From the NCBI GenBank assembly GCA_020543525.1, contig JAHYIO010000002.1, forward strand, positions 1 to 64,000: a stretch of 64,000 nucleotides of DNA, in the 5' to 3' direction. Source of the stretch: Coriolopsis trogii (taxonomy: Eukaryota; Basidiomycota; Agaricomycetes; Polyporales; Polyporaceae). Under the pieces are notes generated by a model that saw only the letters and a list, made by a program, of their open reading frames with translations, was not told where the DNA came from and did no database searches. Below are positions 1 through 12,049 of the stretch, piece by piece; position 1 is the stretch's first letter; each line of letters starts with the position of its first letter. Position numbers and translations under genes: made by a program.

Positions 1-26
1 AACCCTAACCCTAACCCTAACCCTAA
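1..26. repeat. Telomeric repeat tract at the chromosome end
   Basis: Four AACCCT units plus AA open the window, the C-rich strand of the TTAGGG telomere used by most filamentous fungi. The C-rich strand read 5' to 3' inward from position 1 is the orientation expected for a left chromosome end. The tract is only 26 bp, so the assembly probably stops inside the telomere. Confidence 0.95.
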
Positions 27-145
27 AGGACCCCTTGTCACCAAGATTCCGAGCAACGGTTGGCCGGCTATGGCCCAAACTATTTTGTCACCTCTGAACC
101 TTGGGGCAAAGTTCACGGCGCATAACACTAGTGTGTTGTCATTCC

Positions 146-264
146 GGGTTCTGTGAGGATTGTTCTTCACACCTCCCGTTGGCACCTACCTCTCTCCCTC
201 TCTCGCATATCTCGCGTATCTCGAACCTCTGGGTTCTGTGTGGATTGTTCTTCACACCTCCCGT
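146..264. repeat. Two 34-bp direct repeats beside the telomere
   Basis: The segment 146-179 recurs at 231-264 with one mismatch, separated by 51 bp of CT-rich sequence. The pair lies in the presumed 5' region of the first gene. It produces overlapping short open frames in several frames, none of which looks like a gene. Confidence 0.8.
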
Positions 265-420
265 CTCGCCCTCTGCCGATTTTCGCTGTTCGTACGTGCT
301 TATCTCGCGATTCCATTGCCCATATGTCACATAGCTCACCTTGCTTGCGCACAGGATATTCTGCTTGTGTCCTCGTCCGACTGTCCATTTCCCTCGCTTG
401 CTCATCCGACCATTGAAAAT

Positions 421-3400
421 ATGGAGCTGTCTACTCTGTAAGTTGCGACACTTGTGAGAATATATATCCGCATGCTAAACTGTCCACAGGCAAAACTACC
501 CGCTCAAGCGCCTCTTCTTCCAAGAGGACAACTCTATGTTCGTCCTCATCAACCCATCCGAGATTGAGTCTTACCCCGGAATGATTCTCGAGTGCCCGTA
601 CGATGGTGGCGCATCAGGTCGAGACCTGCGCAAGGCCCTGTGGGTGAACAAGAAGTGCCCGGAGCTCGCATACATGCTCCGATCGTTTGACATCGAGAAT
701 CAATGGATGGCTCAGGTTGGCGTCAATGTCAAGAAGCTTGAGTTTGAGCGGTATGGGAATGGCGTGCGCATGAAGAAAGACATGCTCGACAACTGGGACC
801 GCGTCGAGAAGGCTCTCCTTTGGCTCAGCGAGACTCTTTTCGCAGCCCTCCCGCCGTCCCCTGCCTCGAAATTCCCTCTCGATCCTTTCTGGCCCCTCCC
901 CAGAGAGTACAAGTATCAATGGATCCATCCTCACAAGACGGCCGCGCGCATTGCAGCTGTGCGCGCGCGAGACGCCATGGGTGTGCTTGCAGCTCGGTGC
1001 ACCCTCGCGATTGCCCTGACGAAAACCCTCCTCCCTCCTCCGCCTGCCCACTATCCTCCCTCCTGGGTACAAATCATCATGCCCAAGGTATCCGGCAACT
1101 GGCTCACCATTTTCCAGAACAGTTTCATCCCCGACCTATCTCCCGGCATCCGCGTTGGTGCATATTGCTCCATCACGAAAGACGAGCGCCGGTTGTGCTG
1201 GATCGACCACCTCCCCGTGATGGCTGCTGTCGGCCTCCCCATCTACATCGAGGTCCCCCGTTCCGAGCAATTGTTTGAGACACTGTTGGATCAGCCCTGG
1301 TTCCAGAGTATCTGTAGCTCTGGCCAGCAACACTACATACCTGCTCCTCGTCGTTTACCAAATGTCGACCCCGCCAAGGTCGCTGCCAATTCTGTGTATG
1401 GCTTGGCTCGCACGTTCCGCTGGGACCGGTTAAAACCCAGGTTCGATTTCCAACTGGCAGTTCCCCAGAGCAGTGAAGGCCCTTTGCCAGTCCCAGGCGA
1501 CGCTCCACCCGCTCAAGATGCACCAGCAGTCGCGGACATCCCGCACGGCAAAGGACAACGGCCGGGGGAATCCTATGCGGAATTCTTCAAGCGACGAGAG
1601 GAAAGGGCAAAGGACATCATGGCGCAAGAGTCGGACACGGCGCGGGCTGCCCGCCTCGAGCGGGAGCAGGCGAACGCTGCGTTCAAATATCCCCCCCATA
1701 AAATTCCCATCTTCCTTTGGGTAGAAGTCGGCGAGATCGACCCGAACGTCAACCCGGACTTCCTTGAAAAGGATTATCGCCAACTTGTCGGGAGGCGCAA
1801 GCGAGAAGAAATCTGGCACCAGTATACTGTCAAACAGAAACGCTACGACTCTTTCCACAACGAGTGGGATATCTGTCCGAAGTTGTGCCCTGATGACGAG
1901 CTATCCGACGACCACTCCGACGACGAGTTCTACGCCCCGTTGACCTTCGCACCCCTGGCCCAGCCGCTCATGAATGGTCCTCCAACCGCGACCTCTTTTG
2001 TTCACCCGACGGCTCCGCCTGTGCCTTCGTCATCTCACGCTGAGCAGCCACTTCCATCCAACTCCAAGTCGAGAGCTGAGGGGAAGTCGTCGGGAGACAT
2101 GTCTGCGCCCTCGTCGGTACCTGTCGCGGAGGCCACGGAGGAAGGGGAAATCCCTACCTTCCTCATGGCATCATTTGGCTATGACTTGAGCGAGTTCAGT
2201 CAGGCCGACACCGTCAACTTCCTCCCGAAGTTCGATTCCGCGTCCGAGCTCTTCTGTCAGCGCTATGGAGTGCTCCCTCTCGAGAATCCACCGGCTGAGT
2301 GGTTTGAAAACGACTACACCACCGAGCTCCTCCGCAAATCCATTGGGTACCTCCGCTCGGACCGAGAAGATGGTGGTGTTTTTGCGGTCAATGAGGCGTA
2401 CATGATCTGCTTTGGAGCCTTCATCGACGGTCTCCTCAAGAAGCCTCCCGCAATCCCCCCTGCTGTCTGGGACCTCCATCCAGACAACGAACAGAACATC
2501 CTGCGCGCCGGGCTTATACATCCTTCCCTGCAAGTTACCAGGAGAGAACTGTCGAGGAATTCGTGGTACTTCCTACGCTACACCAACGACGAGGTCCTGC
2601 AACTGGACTGGGAGCTCATAGTTCCTCATGCGGCCACCGTGGTCACCCTCCTCCGTGTGCATAACATCGACAACCGCCAAGAAGCCGCAGAGTACCTCGT
2701 CAGCAGAGGTATTCCGTTCCGAACAATCTATCAGCCCGATCACAGGACACCGATGAACCTCAGGCCCGCCCCCCCAGTGACACTTGGATGGCGCGCAGAC
2801 AGCATGTCTCTCAATGCGTACGACTACACGTTATACGAGAGGCGGGTTTACGACCTCCTTTCGGGTCCGAAAGGACGTGCTGCTTTGCTCCGGGGAGGCA
2901 TTGTCTGGAGGATAGCGATGGAAGTCATGCATGGCGGGCTGGTTGACGCAGCGGTCGATGGGCCTTCGCAGGACGTCTTTGTGTATGGCGAGACGTTCCG
3001 CCCAAACAAAGGCGACGATTGGTACGACGATGGGCTCACCGCAGACGAGATTTCTCTCATTTGCGGTGTCTACAAAGTCTGTTCCAGTACGTATCCTTTC
3101 CTTCATTCATTCACTATCGCTAACGAAACGAATGTTCTCCTCTTATGTAGATGCCCACAACACGCAGACGTCGGATATGTCGTGGTGGCCCCAACCTCAC
3201 TATTGGGACCGCGGCACATACAACAACGGGTTCTGGAGTCCCTGGGCCGAAGGCTGGTTCCTCGCGCGATTGAGCTCCATTCGCAGCAACGAGGCCAAAC
3301 TGTACGGGTCAAAGCTATGGGGAAAAAACCTCAAGTCCGCCAAGATTGCAGGTCAGGTCCGGGATGCGGTGGAGGACGCTAGCGTGCAGTTCCTGACCGA

Positions 3401-3428
3401 CCAACTCCGTGTCTTTGTGGTTGAATAG
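421..3428 (+). CDS. Telomere-adjacent uncharacterised 963-aa protein
   Basis: I do not recognise a named domain. The first exon is 421-437 (start MELSTL). A GT-AG intron at 438-489 leads into the long exon 490-3086, and an intron at 3087-3150 leads to the last exon ending in TAG at 3428. Both junctions keep the frame, giving about 963 aa. The protein is soluble-looking: a Trp-rich N-terminal half, a charged segment near residues 340-400, an acidic stretch ending in DDHSDDEFY, a Ser/Pro-rich linker, and a Trp-rich C-terminal part. There is no signal peptide or membrane segment. A long frame with two clean introns argues for a maintained gene, unlike the decayed genes further in. Its position directly beside the telomere suggests a subtelomeric family (inference). 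Confidence 0.75.
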
Positions 3429-4290
3429 GTGAGGTGCTTTGCCTATGTGTTACCATTTCTCCATACATTCAGACTGATGATTGTTTCCTCGTTGCTCTAT
3501 TATATCTTCAGCTAAGCATCAAGCGCCGTGCAGAGGTTGCATCTCGTGCTCGTGATATTGTACACTCGGACATGTATTCTCGAACATAATGTATCATAGA
3601 ATGTCTCTCGACAGATTCAATTTGTGTGCTATATCGACAATGGCATCCTCAACACACCACGCTCGATGCTGCTCTGGGTTGCCTCACCTGAAATGCGGAA
3701 CACCCACCAGCGGCGTCCAAGACGCCGCAGGTCCCGCATGTGTGCACATTGGATGCAAGGGTGCAAGTACCACTCCCAGAGGTGACGCGCAGAGTGCGTC
3801 TAGGACGCCGCGTGCCTCGCATGGAGCGAGGACGTGGGGGAGCCATGGCGGATGTGCCCGAGGGAGTAGAAGCGAAGCGCGGTGAGGGGCGTCTTGGACG
3901 CCCGGTTCAAAATGGTGTGATTCACACACATGCAATCCAAGCACACTGCCCGATCGAGTCTTACGACCAACTGAGTTCTACAGTCTGGGATCCCGCGTGC
4001 AGGCCCGCGGTGCAGGGCGTCCAGGACTCCCGCATCTCTGTGTGTTCCGCATTTCTCGGACCCCCGCGTGCCGGCCCGCGCTGCAGGGCGTCCCGGACTC
4101 CCGGATCTCTGCGTGATAAGATTGAGCAACTAGATAAGCGCGACCATGTCCCAGATAAGATAACTACAGTGTTAGAACCGCTGCATTAAGACATAAGAAC
4201 ACACTGATTACAATGTCACTCTATACAAGTAAGAAACAATAATCCTGCCATATTACTATATGAGTTACCTTTCAATGGTGTGATTTGATA
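3429..4290. other. Intergenic GC-rich repeat region, no gene
   Basis: No convincing coding region. The stretch holds several GGCGTC...GACGCC style inverted pairs near 3,713, 3,798 and 3,888, then the 71-bp tandem pair described separately, then AT-rich sequence. Confidence 0.6.
3992..4115. repeat. 71-bp tandem repeat pair, GC-rich
   Basis: A unit starting CCCGCGTGC at 3,992 repeats at 4,063. Both copies contain GCAGGGCGTCC and end in an ATCTCTG block. They differ at a handful of positions. No open frame is shared between the units. Confidence 0.7.
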
Positions 4291-4429
4291 TGGCCGCTGC
4301 TTAAAAGTCTAAGTTTGGCATTCACAGTGACAGAATATCTATACACCAAAGCATGCAAGTTGCATGCTTTGGTGTATAGATATTCTGCCATACTGAGAAT
4401 GCCAAACTTGGACTTTTAAGCAGCGGCCA
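4291..4429. mobile_element. 139-bp foldback palindrome (MITE-like)
   Basis: The left arm from 4,291 (TGGCCGCTGCTTAAAAGTC) is followed around 4,359 by its near-perfect reverse complement ending at 4,429. The arms are about 67 nt with a one-base centre inside GCATGCAA-G-TTGCATGC. The transcript would form one long hairpin. Termini TGGCCGCTGC / GCAGCGGCCA look like element ends. I could not find a clear target-site duplication, so foldback MITE is an inference; a palindromic assembly artefact is less likely because the arms carry small differences. Confidence 0.75.
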
Positions 4430-5753
4430 CGATCAGAGTGCAATGGGGGATTTATTGTATGCTGTTTGCCTATAACTGCTATTTCAATTCACTAACCAGA
4501 ATAAAATCCCAGTCCAGTATATAGATGAACCTAGTGTATTTGAGTATATAGACATAGTAAATCAGTATAAGTTGAGAATATATGCCTGTTTGCTATAGAG
4601 TGTAGATATGATGCTGCGTGAGATATTTTAATCTACATGAGTTGGTACCCATGGCTGTCTGTAGTATCTGTGTGACATACGTGGGACGGGGGTGGGAAAG
4701 TCTTATTTAAACCCTAAATTAGGGTTGTAAGACCCTACCCTAGGGTCTAATCTCAACCCAGGGACCCTCAGAATCTCTCATAACCCTCGACCGAACGCGT
4801 GGGGAAGTCGGCAGCGGGACGTTCATCTCGGACGAGTTGTATGTTCTTCGTGCCATTCATCGGCAGGAAGCAGACTCATATCGGTCGCCCGGGCAGTCCA
4901 GGCCGCATATATGAGCTCTGAGCTGAACGTGATGAAGGTGAGAGCCGGTGGACACTTGGGTCCTCTCCTCGAGCTCTGTCACACTCCAGACGCGTGACCA
5001 TCGACGCGTCTCAGGTCAGGTGCGTGTGACTCTGTGACGCGACGCGCTCTCTTCCGACGACCCTCTCTCTCTTTCTCTTGTCCATCACCGCTTCTCACCT
5101 GTTCTTTAGCCTGCGAACGACCACTCAGCGCAGCGACGATTGTATTTGCAGTCCTCTTTCAACGGACACGCCATTTGTGTCCTCTGCAATCACGTAACCC
5201 ACTACCACCCTCCCCCAACGGAGGCTAGCACGCACCAGCAAGACTAGTTCTCCTCTCGCTCTCTCGTAGTATTCTATATCTCAAGCAAAGACTGCCGTTG
5301 GCCCCAAAGAGCAAGAGAGACCGGTCCTATCTCTCAATTGCCAGCCGGGCTGCCAGCTCCCACTACCGCTCCAGCGGCTCGCAACCACTCTCTCTTCTCG
5401 CACACCAACCCGTTCTCGCATCCGACAAGTGCTAAACGACCTCCCCAAGACATCCTGACACGTATAATCCCGCATGCTCCTTCCCACACCCGTTCATCCC
5501 ATGGTCCTTGTCCACACATCGGGGCCCTACTCTCTGCTTGCTCTCCTCTCTTCCGCTAGACGACATGAGATATCGACCAACACTCAGTACGCGCCCCAAG
5601 CACCGGACTCGCAGGTCTCTCGTCACGTCCCGTACGCCTTCATCTCTGACAACAGCTACCGCATCTTCTCATCCATATTCCTCCTCTTGAACTCTTATAC
5701 TGCTGCTCTCAGTGACGCTCCTTATCGACGTCTACCCAACTCCGCATCCACCC
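4430..5753. other. Intergenic: AT-rich then CT-rich, no gene
   Basis: AT-rich sequence to about 4,700, then the 78-bp dispersed repeat, then pyrimidine-rich sequence with many CTCTC runs leading into the O-methyltransferase pseudogene. Short open frames here are in low-complexity sequence and I see no protein similarity. Confidence 0.55.
4710..4787 (+). repeat. 78-bp dispersed repeat with telomere-like motifs (copy 1)
   Basis: Begins AACCCTAAATTAGGGTT, itself palindromic and built from telomere-like heptamers, and ends CATAACCCT. An inverted copy with 4 mismatches lies at 63,913-63,990. Similarity stops abruptly at both edges of both copies. Confidence 0.85.
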
Positions 5754-7767
5754 ATGGCTCAGTCCTTTGCTACTCTCCGCACCCTCCACGCTGAGCTCGG
5801 GGCCGCACTCGACGACATCGAGGGCGTGTACTCGTCCCAATCCCCTCGTCTTGATGATCCCTCCCTCGACGTACCCTATTATGTGATTGCGCCCATCAAG
5901 CACTCCTCCGAACAAGACAAGGCTGAGGAGCTGCGTGTAGAAACCACCATTTTCGCAGCCATGAATCGCATCGTCGCTGCCTGCGCGTAAACAAGCCCTG
6001 GTTCTCGCTTATCGAGACAGTCAACGCAGTCAGATCATGTCCGTGTCGCACACTGTACTCATATTCATTGAATGTGCGCAGACGAACGTCGTGGCTACAC
6101 TGCAATTTCTGGAGGCTAGCAACGTCGTAGAGATACTCTGCGAGGCCGGGCCGTTGGGTCTCCACGTCGACAAGATTGCGCGCAAGGTGACAACCCTGCA
6201 TAGAGCAAAGACCAATGCGGACACCCCGGAGCTGGAACCCTCTAAACTGAGTACGTCTTTCCCAGTCACGGTTCTATACCACAGCTGACTGTTGTCTTAC
6301 ATGCACAGGTCACGTCTTGCGCATCCTTGTGACGTATCACTGGCTCAAGTAGGTCACTCCCGATGTCTTCACCAACAACCGCCTCTCCTCATATATCGAC
6401 TCGGGCAAGTTGTTTGAACAGCTCAAGAAGTTCTAGGCGTAATAGGTTCTGTTGTATCATACTCACCGTGTCCATAGTCCTGGATCCAAGTACGATGAGA
6501 CGGACGGTGTCGCCGCCTACTGCGGGACTGCATGAGTTTCTCCCTGCTCCTAGCGAGGACAGGAAATTGTTAACCTGCGACAGCGCAGACAAGCCGTTCA
6601 AGATCATGACCAACTTGACTAACTGGCTTCTCAATGACGGCGGCACAAAGTACGCGTCCGCGTTCAACTCCACCTTCAAGACGCCGCTCCAGTACTACTC
6701 CTGGATAGAAGAGCCCGGGAACGAACACTGCCTAGCAAGCTTCGGACACGCAATGCACGGCACGCAACAGTTTGAGATTGCAGAGAACATCATCTCTGGT
6801 GCATTCGTTCATGAGTGTGCATCCGCCCCGTGTTCTTGTTCGCACAAACGGGAAGCCATGCAAGAATAGACTCGCAGGGTGCGACGGCCTTGGCCACCGG
6901 AATGCTGACCGTGCGTGCAGGATTCCCATGGGCGGAGCTTCCCAAGGACTCGGTCATGGTCGACATCGGAGGCGGGATCGGCACCATCTCGCTCATCATC
7001 ACCGAGGCATATCCGCACATCCGCTTCGTCGTCGAGGACCACGCGCCCGTGTGCGCCATTGGACGTTCGGTGCGTCGTCTTGCTTGTGCTCTGGATGACG
7101 CACGGGTTGATGTTTGCCCGCTTGGGCGCCTCATAGCAGGCGTGGGGCTCGAAATACGACATCTTCGACGCGGGGCGCGTGACGTACCATGCGCAGGACA
7201 TATTCGCGCCCCAAGTGCCCTTTGACATCCCCAGCGTCGGCCAGATCGTTCATCCCGACGTCTACCTCCTCCGCACTGTCGCCCACAACTGGCCGGATAA
7301 GGAGGTCTGCGAGTGAGTGTCCCTGTCCGGCTTCTCGCTCTGGGCCTGGCCTGATGCACGTACAGGCTGCTGCAGCATCTCCGCACGGCTGCGGGCCCGA
7401 ACATGAAGCTGCTGTTGATAGACAACATGCTCCTGTACGCGTGCGTCGACGAGGAGAGCGGCAAGGACGAGGCGCTGGGCGGGGTATGCTTGCTCGTGCC
7501 CGAAGGCTCCCTGTTGCTCCCGAACCTCGGGCGCGGGAGTGCGACCGGGTATATCCTCGACATCCAGGTCAGTCTCGGTGGGGGTGTGGTGTTTGTGAAC
7601 GGGACTGATGTGTTGGACGTGTGCGGCAGATGCTGGGTCGGTTCAACGTGAAGGAGCGGACGTACCACGAGTGGGACGCGTTGACGCGCGAGGTGGGGTG
7701 GAAGATCATGCGCGTGAAGCGTGCTGTTGGCTCGTTGTTTGCGTACACAACTGCGGAGCCAATGTGA
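5754..7767 (+). pseudogene. O-methyltransferase pseudogene
   Basis: Pieces of a fungal SAM-dependent O-methyltransferase lie in order: an N-terminal segment from MAQSFATLRT at 5,754, the winged-helix region (NVVEILCEAGPLGLHVDKIA near 6,119-6,178), a segment near VTPDVFTNNRLSS, the Rossmann glycine motif VMVDIGGGIGT near 6,955, the RTVAHNWPDKEV segment near 7,270, and a C-terminus ending at 7,767. Introns of normal size can be drawn at 6,253-6,308 and elsewhere. The frame is closed by TAG at 6,350-6,352, where relatives have Glu, and again at 6,434-6,436. Functional relatives methylate hydroxyl groups of phenolic or secondary metabolites; this copy should be inactive. Confidence 0.75.
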
Positions 7768-8625
7768 GCACTGTTGTGGTGGTCGCGGGAATAGAGGGTA
7801 TTGTATAGACTGTGCGTGAATGTCATTTGGGGACAACTTAGGATCGCAGCTACGGATGTATATGAGGGACAGAATCCAGAAAGTCCAGTTTCAGTCAGCG
7901 CCTCCTGCATATGAGACGACGACGTTGGCGATCGCTGTTGTCATCCTCGCTCTCTCATTTGCTCGCTCGTGGTCTGTCCTATCCCCGAGGTGGCCGGCAT
8001 GGATCTCATCATCCATACCCTTGGCACCGCGCCCATGAGCCTTACTTAGACCTGCTCGTCCTTGCGTCCTGGTACCCACTCTCGCCGAGTCGGTCAATCA
8101 CACGCACGCTACCGGTACCGGCCATTTGGCAATGCTTTGCCCTCCTGTAGATCTTGAGCCACGAGTACATAATAGATTCAAGAGTGCCAATCAAAGCAAG
8201 ATAGCGGCACTCCAGGCAGTAGTGTACCAATTATGCTGGTGAGAGCTCCTAAGTTCAAACGAAGGCGCGGGCGCCAGATGCTGCGTCAGTGTGCAAAGCG
8301 CCCAATTTGAAGGTCAGATAGATTGAGCACATACCACTTATCAGATAAGATAAAGAGTCATGAGCACAAAAAATGGGACGGGCTCTCCTGCTCTCTTGCT
8401 CAATGTCGGTCATACACTTCCTCGCGCCCATCGCCTCCGTTAATCTCTTCAGTAGGTCTCGCATTCCCTTTAATCTTGATTCCAGCTCATCTGTCTGTTC
8501 CTCAGTCGCGCCTCCCATCAGGGATCAATCAGGCTCAGGAGCAGAATCATAGACTGCTGGATCTAGGGTGAGCACAACCCAAGCCATCCCCGTCACTGCA
8601 GTATCTCACGACTCAGCAGAGGACA
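7768..8625. other. Intergenic, no confident gene
   Basis: A minus-strand frame at 8,255-8,518 encodes an 87-aa peptide with a plausible helical start (ESRLKGMRDLLKRLTEAM), but nothing around it confirms a gene. The rest shows no coding signal. Confidence 0.4.
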
Positions 8626-9190
8626 ATGCTGGTCATTCACGGAAGCTCGGCTCTCTCTCTGTCTAAACGTGACGTCGTGTTGAAAAACATCCAGAAGGCA
8701 CTTCCACAAATCACATCCGTTGATGCTCTCTACCTCCATCTCGTCTCTTGTTGCACGGGCGACACTGGATTGGCCCTCGCGGAACCAGATTCCCCACAAG
8801 GAAATGTCCTGTTGCAACTTTTAGAGTATGGAGATCACTTCCAATTGCCTACCACTGTAGACGCTTTCCAAGACGGTCAGAATGTCGTCTATGTCCTCCC
8901 TCGACCAGGTTCGGTCTCCCCCTGATCAAGCAAGGCGACAGATATTGCACGCCTTTGCAACCTCGGCGACTATGTGGAAAGGCTCAAGCGTGGAATTGCC
9001 TTCGTGTTCACCACGAGCGATGGCTCCAGAATCACGTCCGACATCCTTGCCACTATAGCTCCCCTCATCCACGATCGCATGACTCAGACCGTTCAGCTGT
9101 CTCTCCCGCATCAAGAAGCAATCTTCAGCCACAAGGGAGCAAGTTCTCTGCGAACGATCGACCTTGTTTCTGGGCCATGCCATGGGAGGG
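8626..9190 (+). pseudogene. ADE6: N-terminal fragment of FGAM synthase with an internal stop
   Basis: The sequence from MLVIHGSSALSLSKRDVVL to about 9,175 matches the N-terminal domain of phosphoribosylformylglycinamidine synthase, the ATP-dependent glutamine amidotransferase of purine synthesis. The family hallmark PRPGSVSPW-SSKATDIARLC is present, but its Trp codon is TGA at 8,923-8,925, and the frame continues unchanged after it. Similarity runs through IHDRMTQTVQL and then ends, so only about 185 of roughly 1,350 residues remain. This is a truncated, dead copy; a functional gene must exist elsewhere if the strain is prototrophic. Confidence 0.85.
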
Positions 9191-9199
9191 AACGAAGGC

Positions 9200-9835
9200 T
9201 CAGATAGGCTGCGCGTTGAACAACCGGATCGTCATCTTCCCGCCTGCACACACCGCGATGGCCGCCCTCCAATCCGCCTCGGCATGCACATACCTCAATG
9301 CCTGCGGGTTCATCGACCCCACGCTCGACGCCGAGTTCGACCGCGGCCGTCCCAAGCCCAGTCCCAGGCCCGGGCGCAAGCCGCCCATCCCAGCAGCGGC
9401 AGCGGGGGACGGCGCCCACCCAATGACGAATGCGCTCGACAGCTTCACACCCTCCTGCGCCGAGAACTTGTCCCACAGGCGCGTGCGCACCTCCTCGAGC
9501 GGCGCCGCGCGCAACACCCGGAGGAGGACAATGCTCTCTTGCAGGACAGCCTTGAGCATGATGCTCCCCGACGCGAACGACGCGCCCGACGGACTTGTCA
9601 GTGGGGACCCGGCCATCATGCTCGGGTGCGCCGGCTGCTGATGCGGTGACGGCGACGGGGAGGGCAATGACGGTCGTGGGGTGACAGGTGGGGACCACGG
9701 GAGGTGGAACTGCTCCGGGGGCCGATCCCGGAACGGCTTGGGAAACCGGTCGGGGGTCGACACCTCCTTGTTGAACGGCTGCGCGGGCGCGGAAACGAGT
9801 GCAGGTGCGGGCTCGGAGGGCTGAGCATATATCAT
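9200..9835 (-). pseudogene. C-terminal part of a PB1-domain-like protein
   Basis: A minus-strand frame of 211 aa runs from a Pro/Ser-rich linker into a segment resembling a PB1 protein-interaction domain: LLRVLRAAPLEEVRTRLWDK, a Gly/Ser-rich loop, then EADWRAAIAVCAGGKMTIRL at the C-terminus. This arrangement recalls the end of NoxR (p67phox-like) or related scaffold proteins, but I cannot choose between them. The upstream part of such a protein is absent and the integrase-core gene begins just beyond, so I regard this as a truncated 3' fragment. Confidence 0.45.
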
Positions 9836-9886
9836 TGTACTTCACGATAGCATAGTCATTACAATAGCATAAACACCAGACTATAG

Positions 9887-11777
9887 CTAAGTATTGAGTT
9901 GCCTCAACCCTTCTAGGACTTTATCAAATACATCCCATGCCGTGGCGAGAGAGATTGTAGGGCAACCAAGACTGACGTAGACATCGTCTGCCATAGCCTG
10001 AAACTCGGGCGTGACAAATTCATATGCTGCCTTGCGTCCTTCCATACCACCGATAGACTGTCTCAATTCATGAACAATACCCATATCAACCCGTACAGCG
10101 CAGTTTACCGCATCTGGACGCACCGACGTTGGTGCCTCCCAGATCTGACGAGGTGATGTTCCAGATGGCAATAGCTTGTTGTTTTGGCGTCGTAGATGGT
10201 GATTGTTCCAGTAGGCTCGATATTCATCCAGGCGCTCTTGGAGGAGAGGGGGCCATAGCCAATTGAAGACATCCCTGAGCACAAATGACCTATCAGCAGA
10301 TGATTATGAAAGGGAGTCAAGGTGACCCATTACACTTGGAGTGGATCAACGGGATTGAAGTGCATCTTCGCACCTTCCAAGATCAGGTCACGAATGTTAT
10401 GACCTTCACCTTTTCGGAGCCATAGCCAGAAAGATTCGATAGGCGTATTGTGAACGCTGCGAACTGCCATGGACGAGGGCCATTCATCCTCTGTATACTC
10501 TGGTGCAGCGTGAGAGCTATGCACGATGTGTGCAGATGCCAGAGACTTGAGATATAAGGACTAATCAATCATTTTATGACTCACCGTAGAATCTGTTGGA
10601 ATTCAACAATTTTCCCAATCTCCGACCCATGATCGCTCACCACAGTCAGTGGGATACCTGGAAACGCGTTGGTAATAGGATTGTAGGAAGAACAGGAGTA
10701 GAGAATACGTACATCCATGTGCCTCCACCAGATCAAGAAAGAAATGACCACAGTTCTCAGGCAAACGGACATTGGGTGCGGTGATGAGGAGGAGAACAAC
10801 TGAGGAGAATTGATCCTTCCATGCGTATATCGGGAGTGTGACTTCACCAATTCGGAGGGCCTGCCTGGAGAGCTTCTCGTGGCCGTCAATATGGTGTTGA
10901 TGCCATGGGCCCAAGCAGTTGAGTGGAATTCTTGGCACCTCATCGAACTTGTGACCTGGGAAGCGCCTAGCGAACTCCTCGTCGTAGAGATCGTGCAGCA
11001 CCTTCCTCACTTCGTCTCTACACCAATATCAACATAACCAGCAGTTAGCTACAGGAAGGATGGATCACGACCGACCCTGTGCCTCACACTTGCAGAGATT
11101 GGGGACCTGATCCAGACCTACCTCGGAATGAATATGCCCTTGTTGGCAAGCCGCTGACGAACTTGGCCCACACCCCAGTTACCCTGCACGTCATCGAGCT
11201 TGATGTCCACAACAGCCTGTCGGCGTACAACCTGAGAATTCATGGCTGCTGCCGGCTTCTAGGGCGATGGGATGTCAAGGCGATGTCTGAGCTCGAATAG
11301 CTTTGTACGCCTGTAATGGCAGATCAGTACAGTAATGTATACACGCGCATGAAGCGACTGCGGGACTACTCACTGTATATGCAAGCCCATACCCCTAAGC
11401 CGGGCAAGTTGTTCAAAGGATGTCAGCCCAGCTCCATTATTCTCCTTCGCGAATTGTAAAAAGACTGCTCGTAGCTCGTCGTCGGGAGGGTCTGTAGCAC
11501 ATTCAGTCTTGCAACCTGGACACAGGTGGTAAACTTCCTCACAATTTTTTTCTCCCCATTGATTGTGTCCCTCGGGATTTGGCATCGCACACAGGACGTG
11601 AAGGAGATGAGGGGGAATGGGTACAGCCAAGGCAGCTGGACTGTGGTCCGTGTGGCACGTACAATTATATCTCAACATATCCCATGCTGTCAGTCTGCGA
11701 GTTCTTGAATCCCATGCAGCCCGTTCCTGTGGGACATTTGAATGGAATAACCTGGAGTTCTCTGACATTATTCCCAT
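9887..11777 (-). CDS. Integrase-core (DDE) domain protein, mobile-element gene
   Basis: A multi-exon minus-strand gene read from about 11,777 down to a stop at 9,887. Recognisable in order: an N-terminal segment with CPGCKTECATDPPDDELR, a helical segment (DDVQGNWGVGQVRQRLANK), then the catalytic core. The core shows GPWHQHHIDGHEKL (first Asp), VSDHGSEIGKIVEFQ (second Asp) and RSVHNTPIESFWLWLR (Glu), followed by the tail FNWLWPPLLQERLDEYR and ISLATAWDVFDKVLEGLRQ. The order matches the integrase-core family widespread in Agaricomycetes, related to retroviral/transposon integrases. Frames join across short introns and the DDE residues are kept, so it may be intact. I found no terminal repeats that define an element, and no partner gene. 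Confidence 0.7.
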
Positions 11778-12049
11778 GAATGTATCCCTGTCCTCTCATC
11801 GCTTATCGCAATAGGCACAGGAGGGGAGATAAGAAGACCGACAGTATATAGTGTGCGTACCTTACACCAGAGTGAACTCTCATGCCCGCTCTATTGGATT
11901 GCATCACATAGCTTTATTGTTATTTAAGAGCCAAAGCAACCAGCCTGCCAGTGTAAAGGAGCATTTTTTAACTATGCACGACAGCATCTGAGTAAAGATG
12001 GCAAGGAAGACGGGATGCCTTGATGCACCCACAGTGTCCCGAGTCCCTC
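11778..12049. other. Short intergenic spacer
   Basis: AT-rich spacer between the integrase-core gene and the 3' end of the SNF2 pseudogene. It is likely to hold the integrase gene promoter; no specific motif was identified. Confidence 0.4.

Noticed and set aside
820..1278. 152-aa overlapping plus-strand frame inside the first gene
   Set aside because: It overlaps the 963-aa gene in another frame and has no independent support.
5034..5794. Several short open frames upstream of the O-methyltransferase
   Set aside because: They lie in pyrimidine-rich low-complexity sequence and show no conserved pattern.
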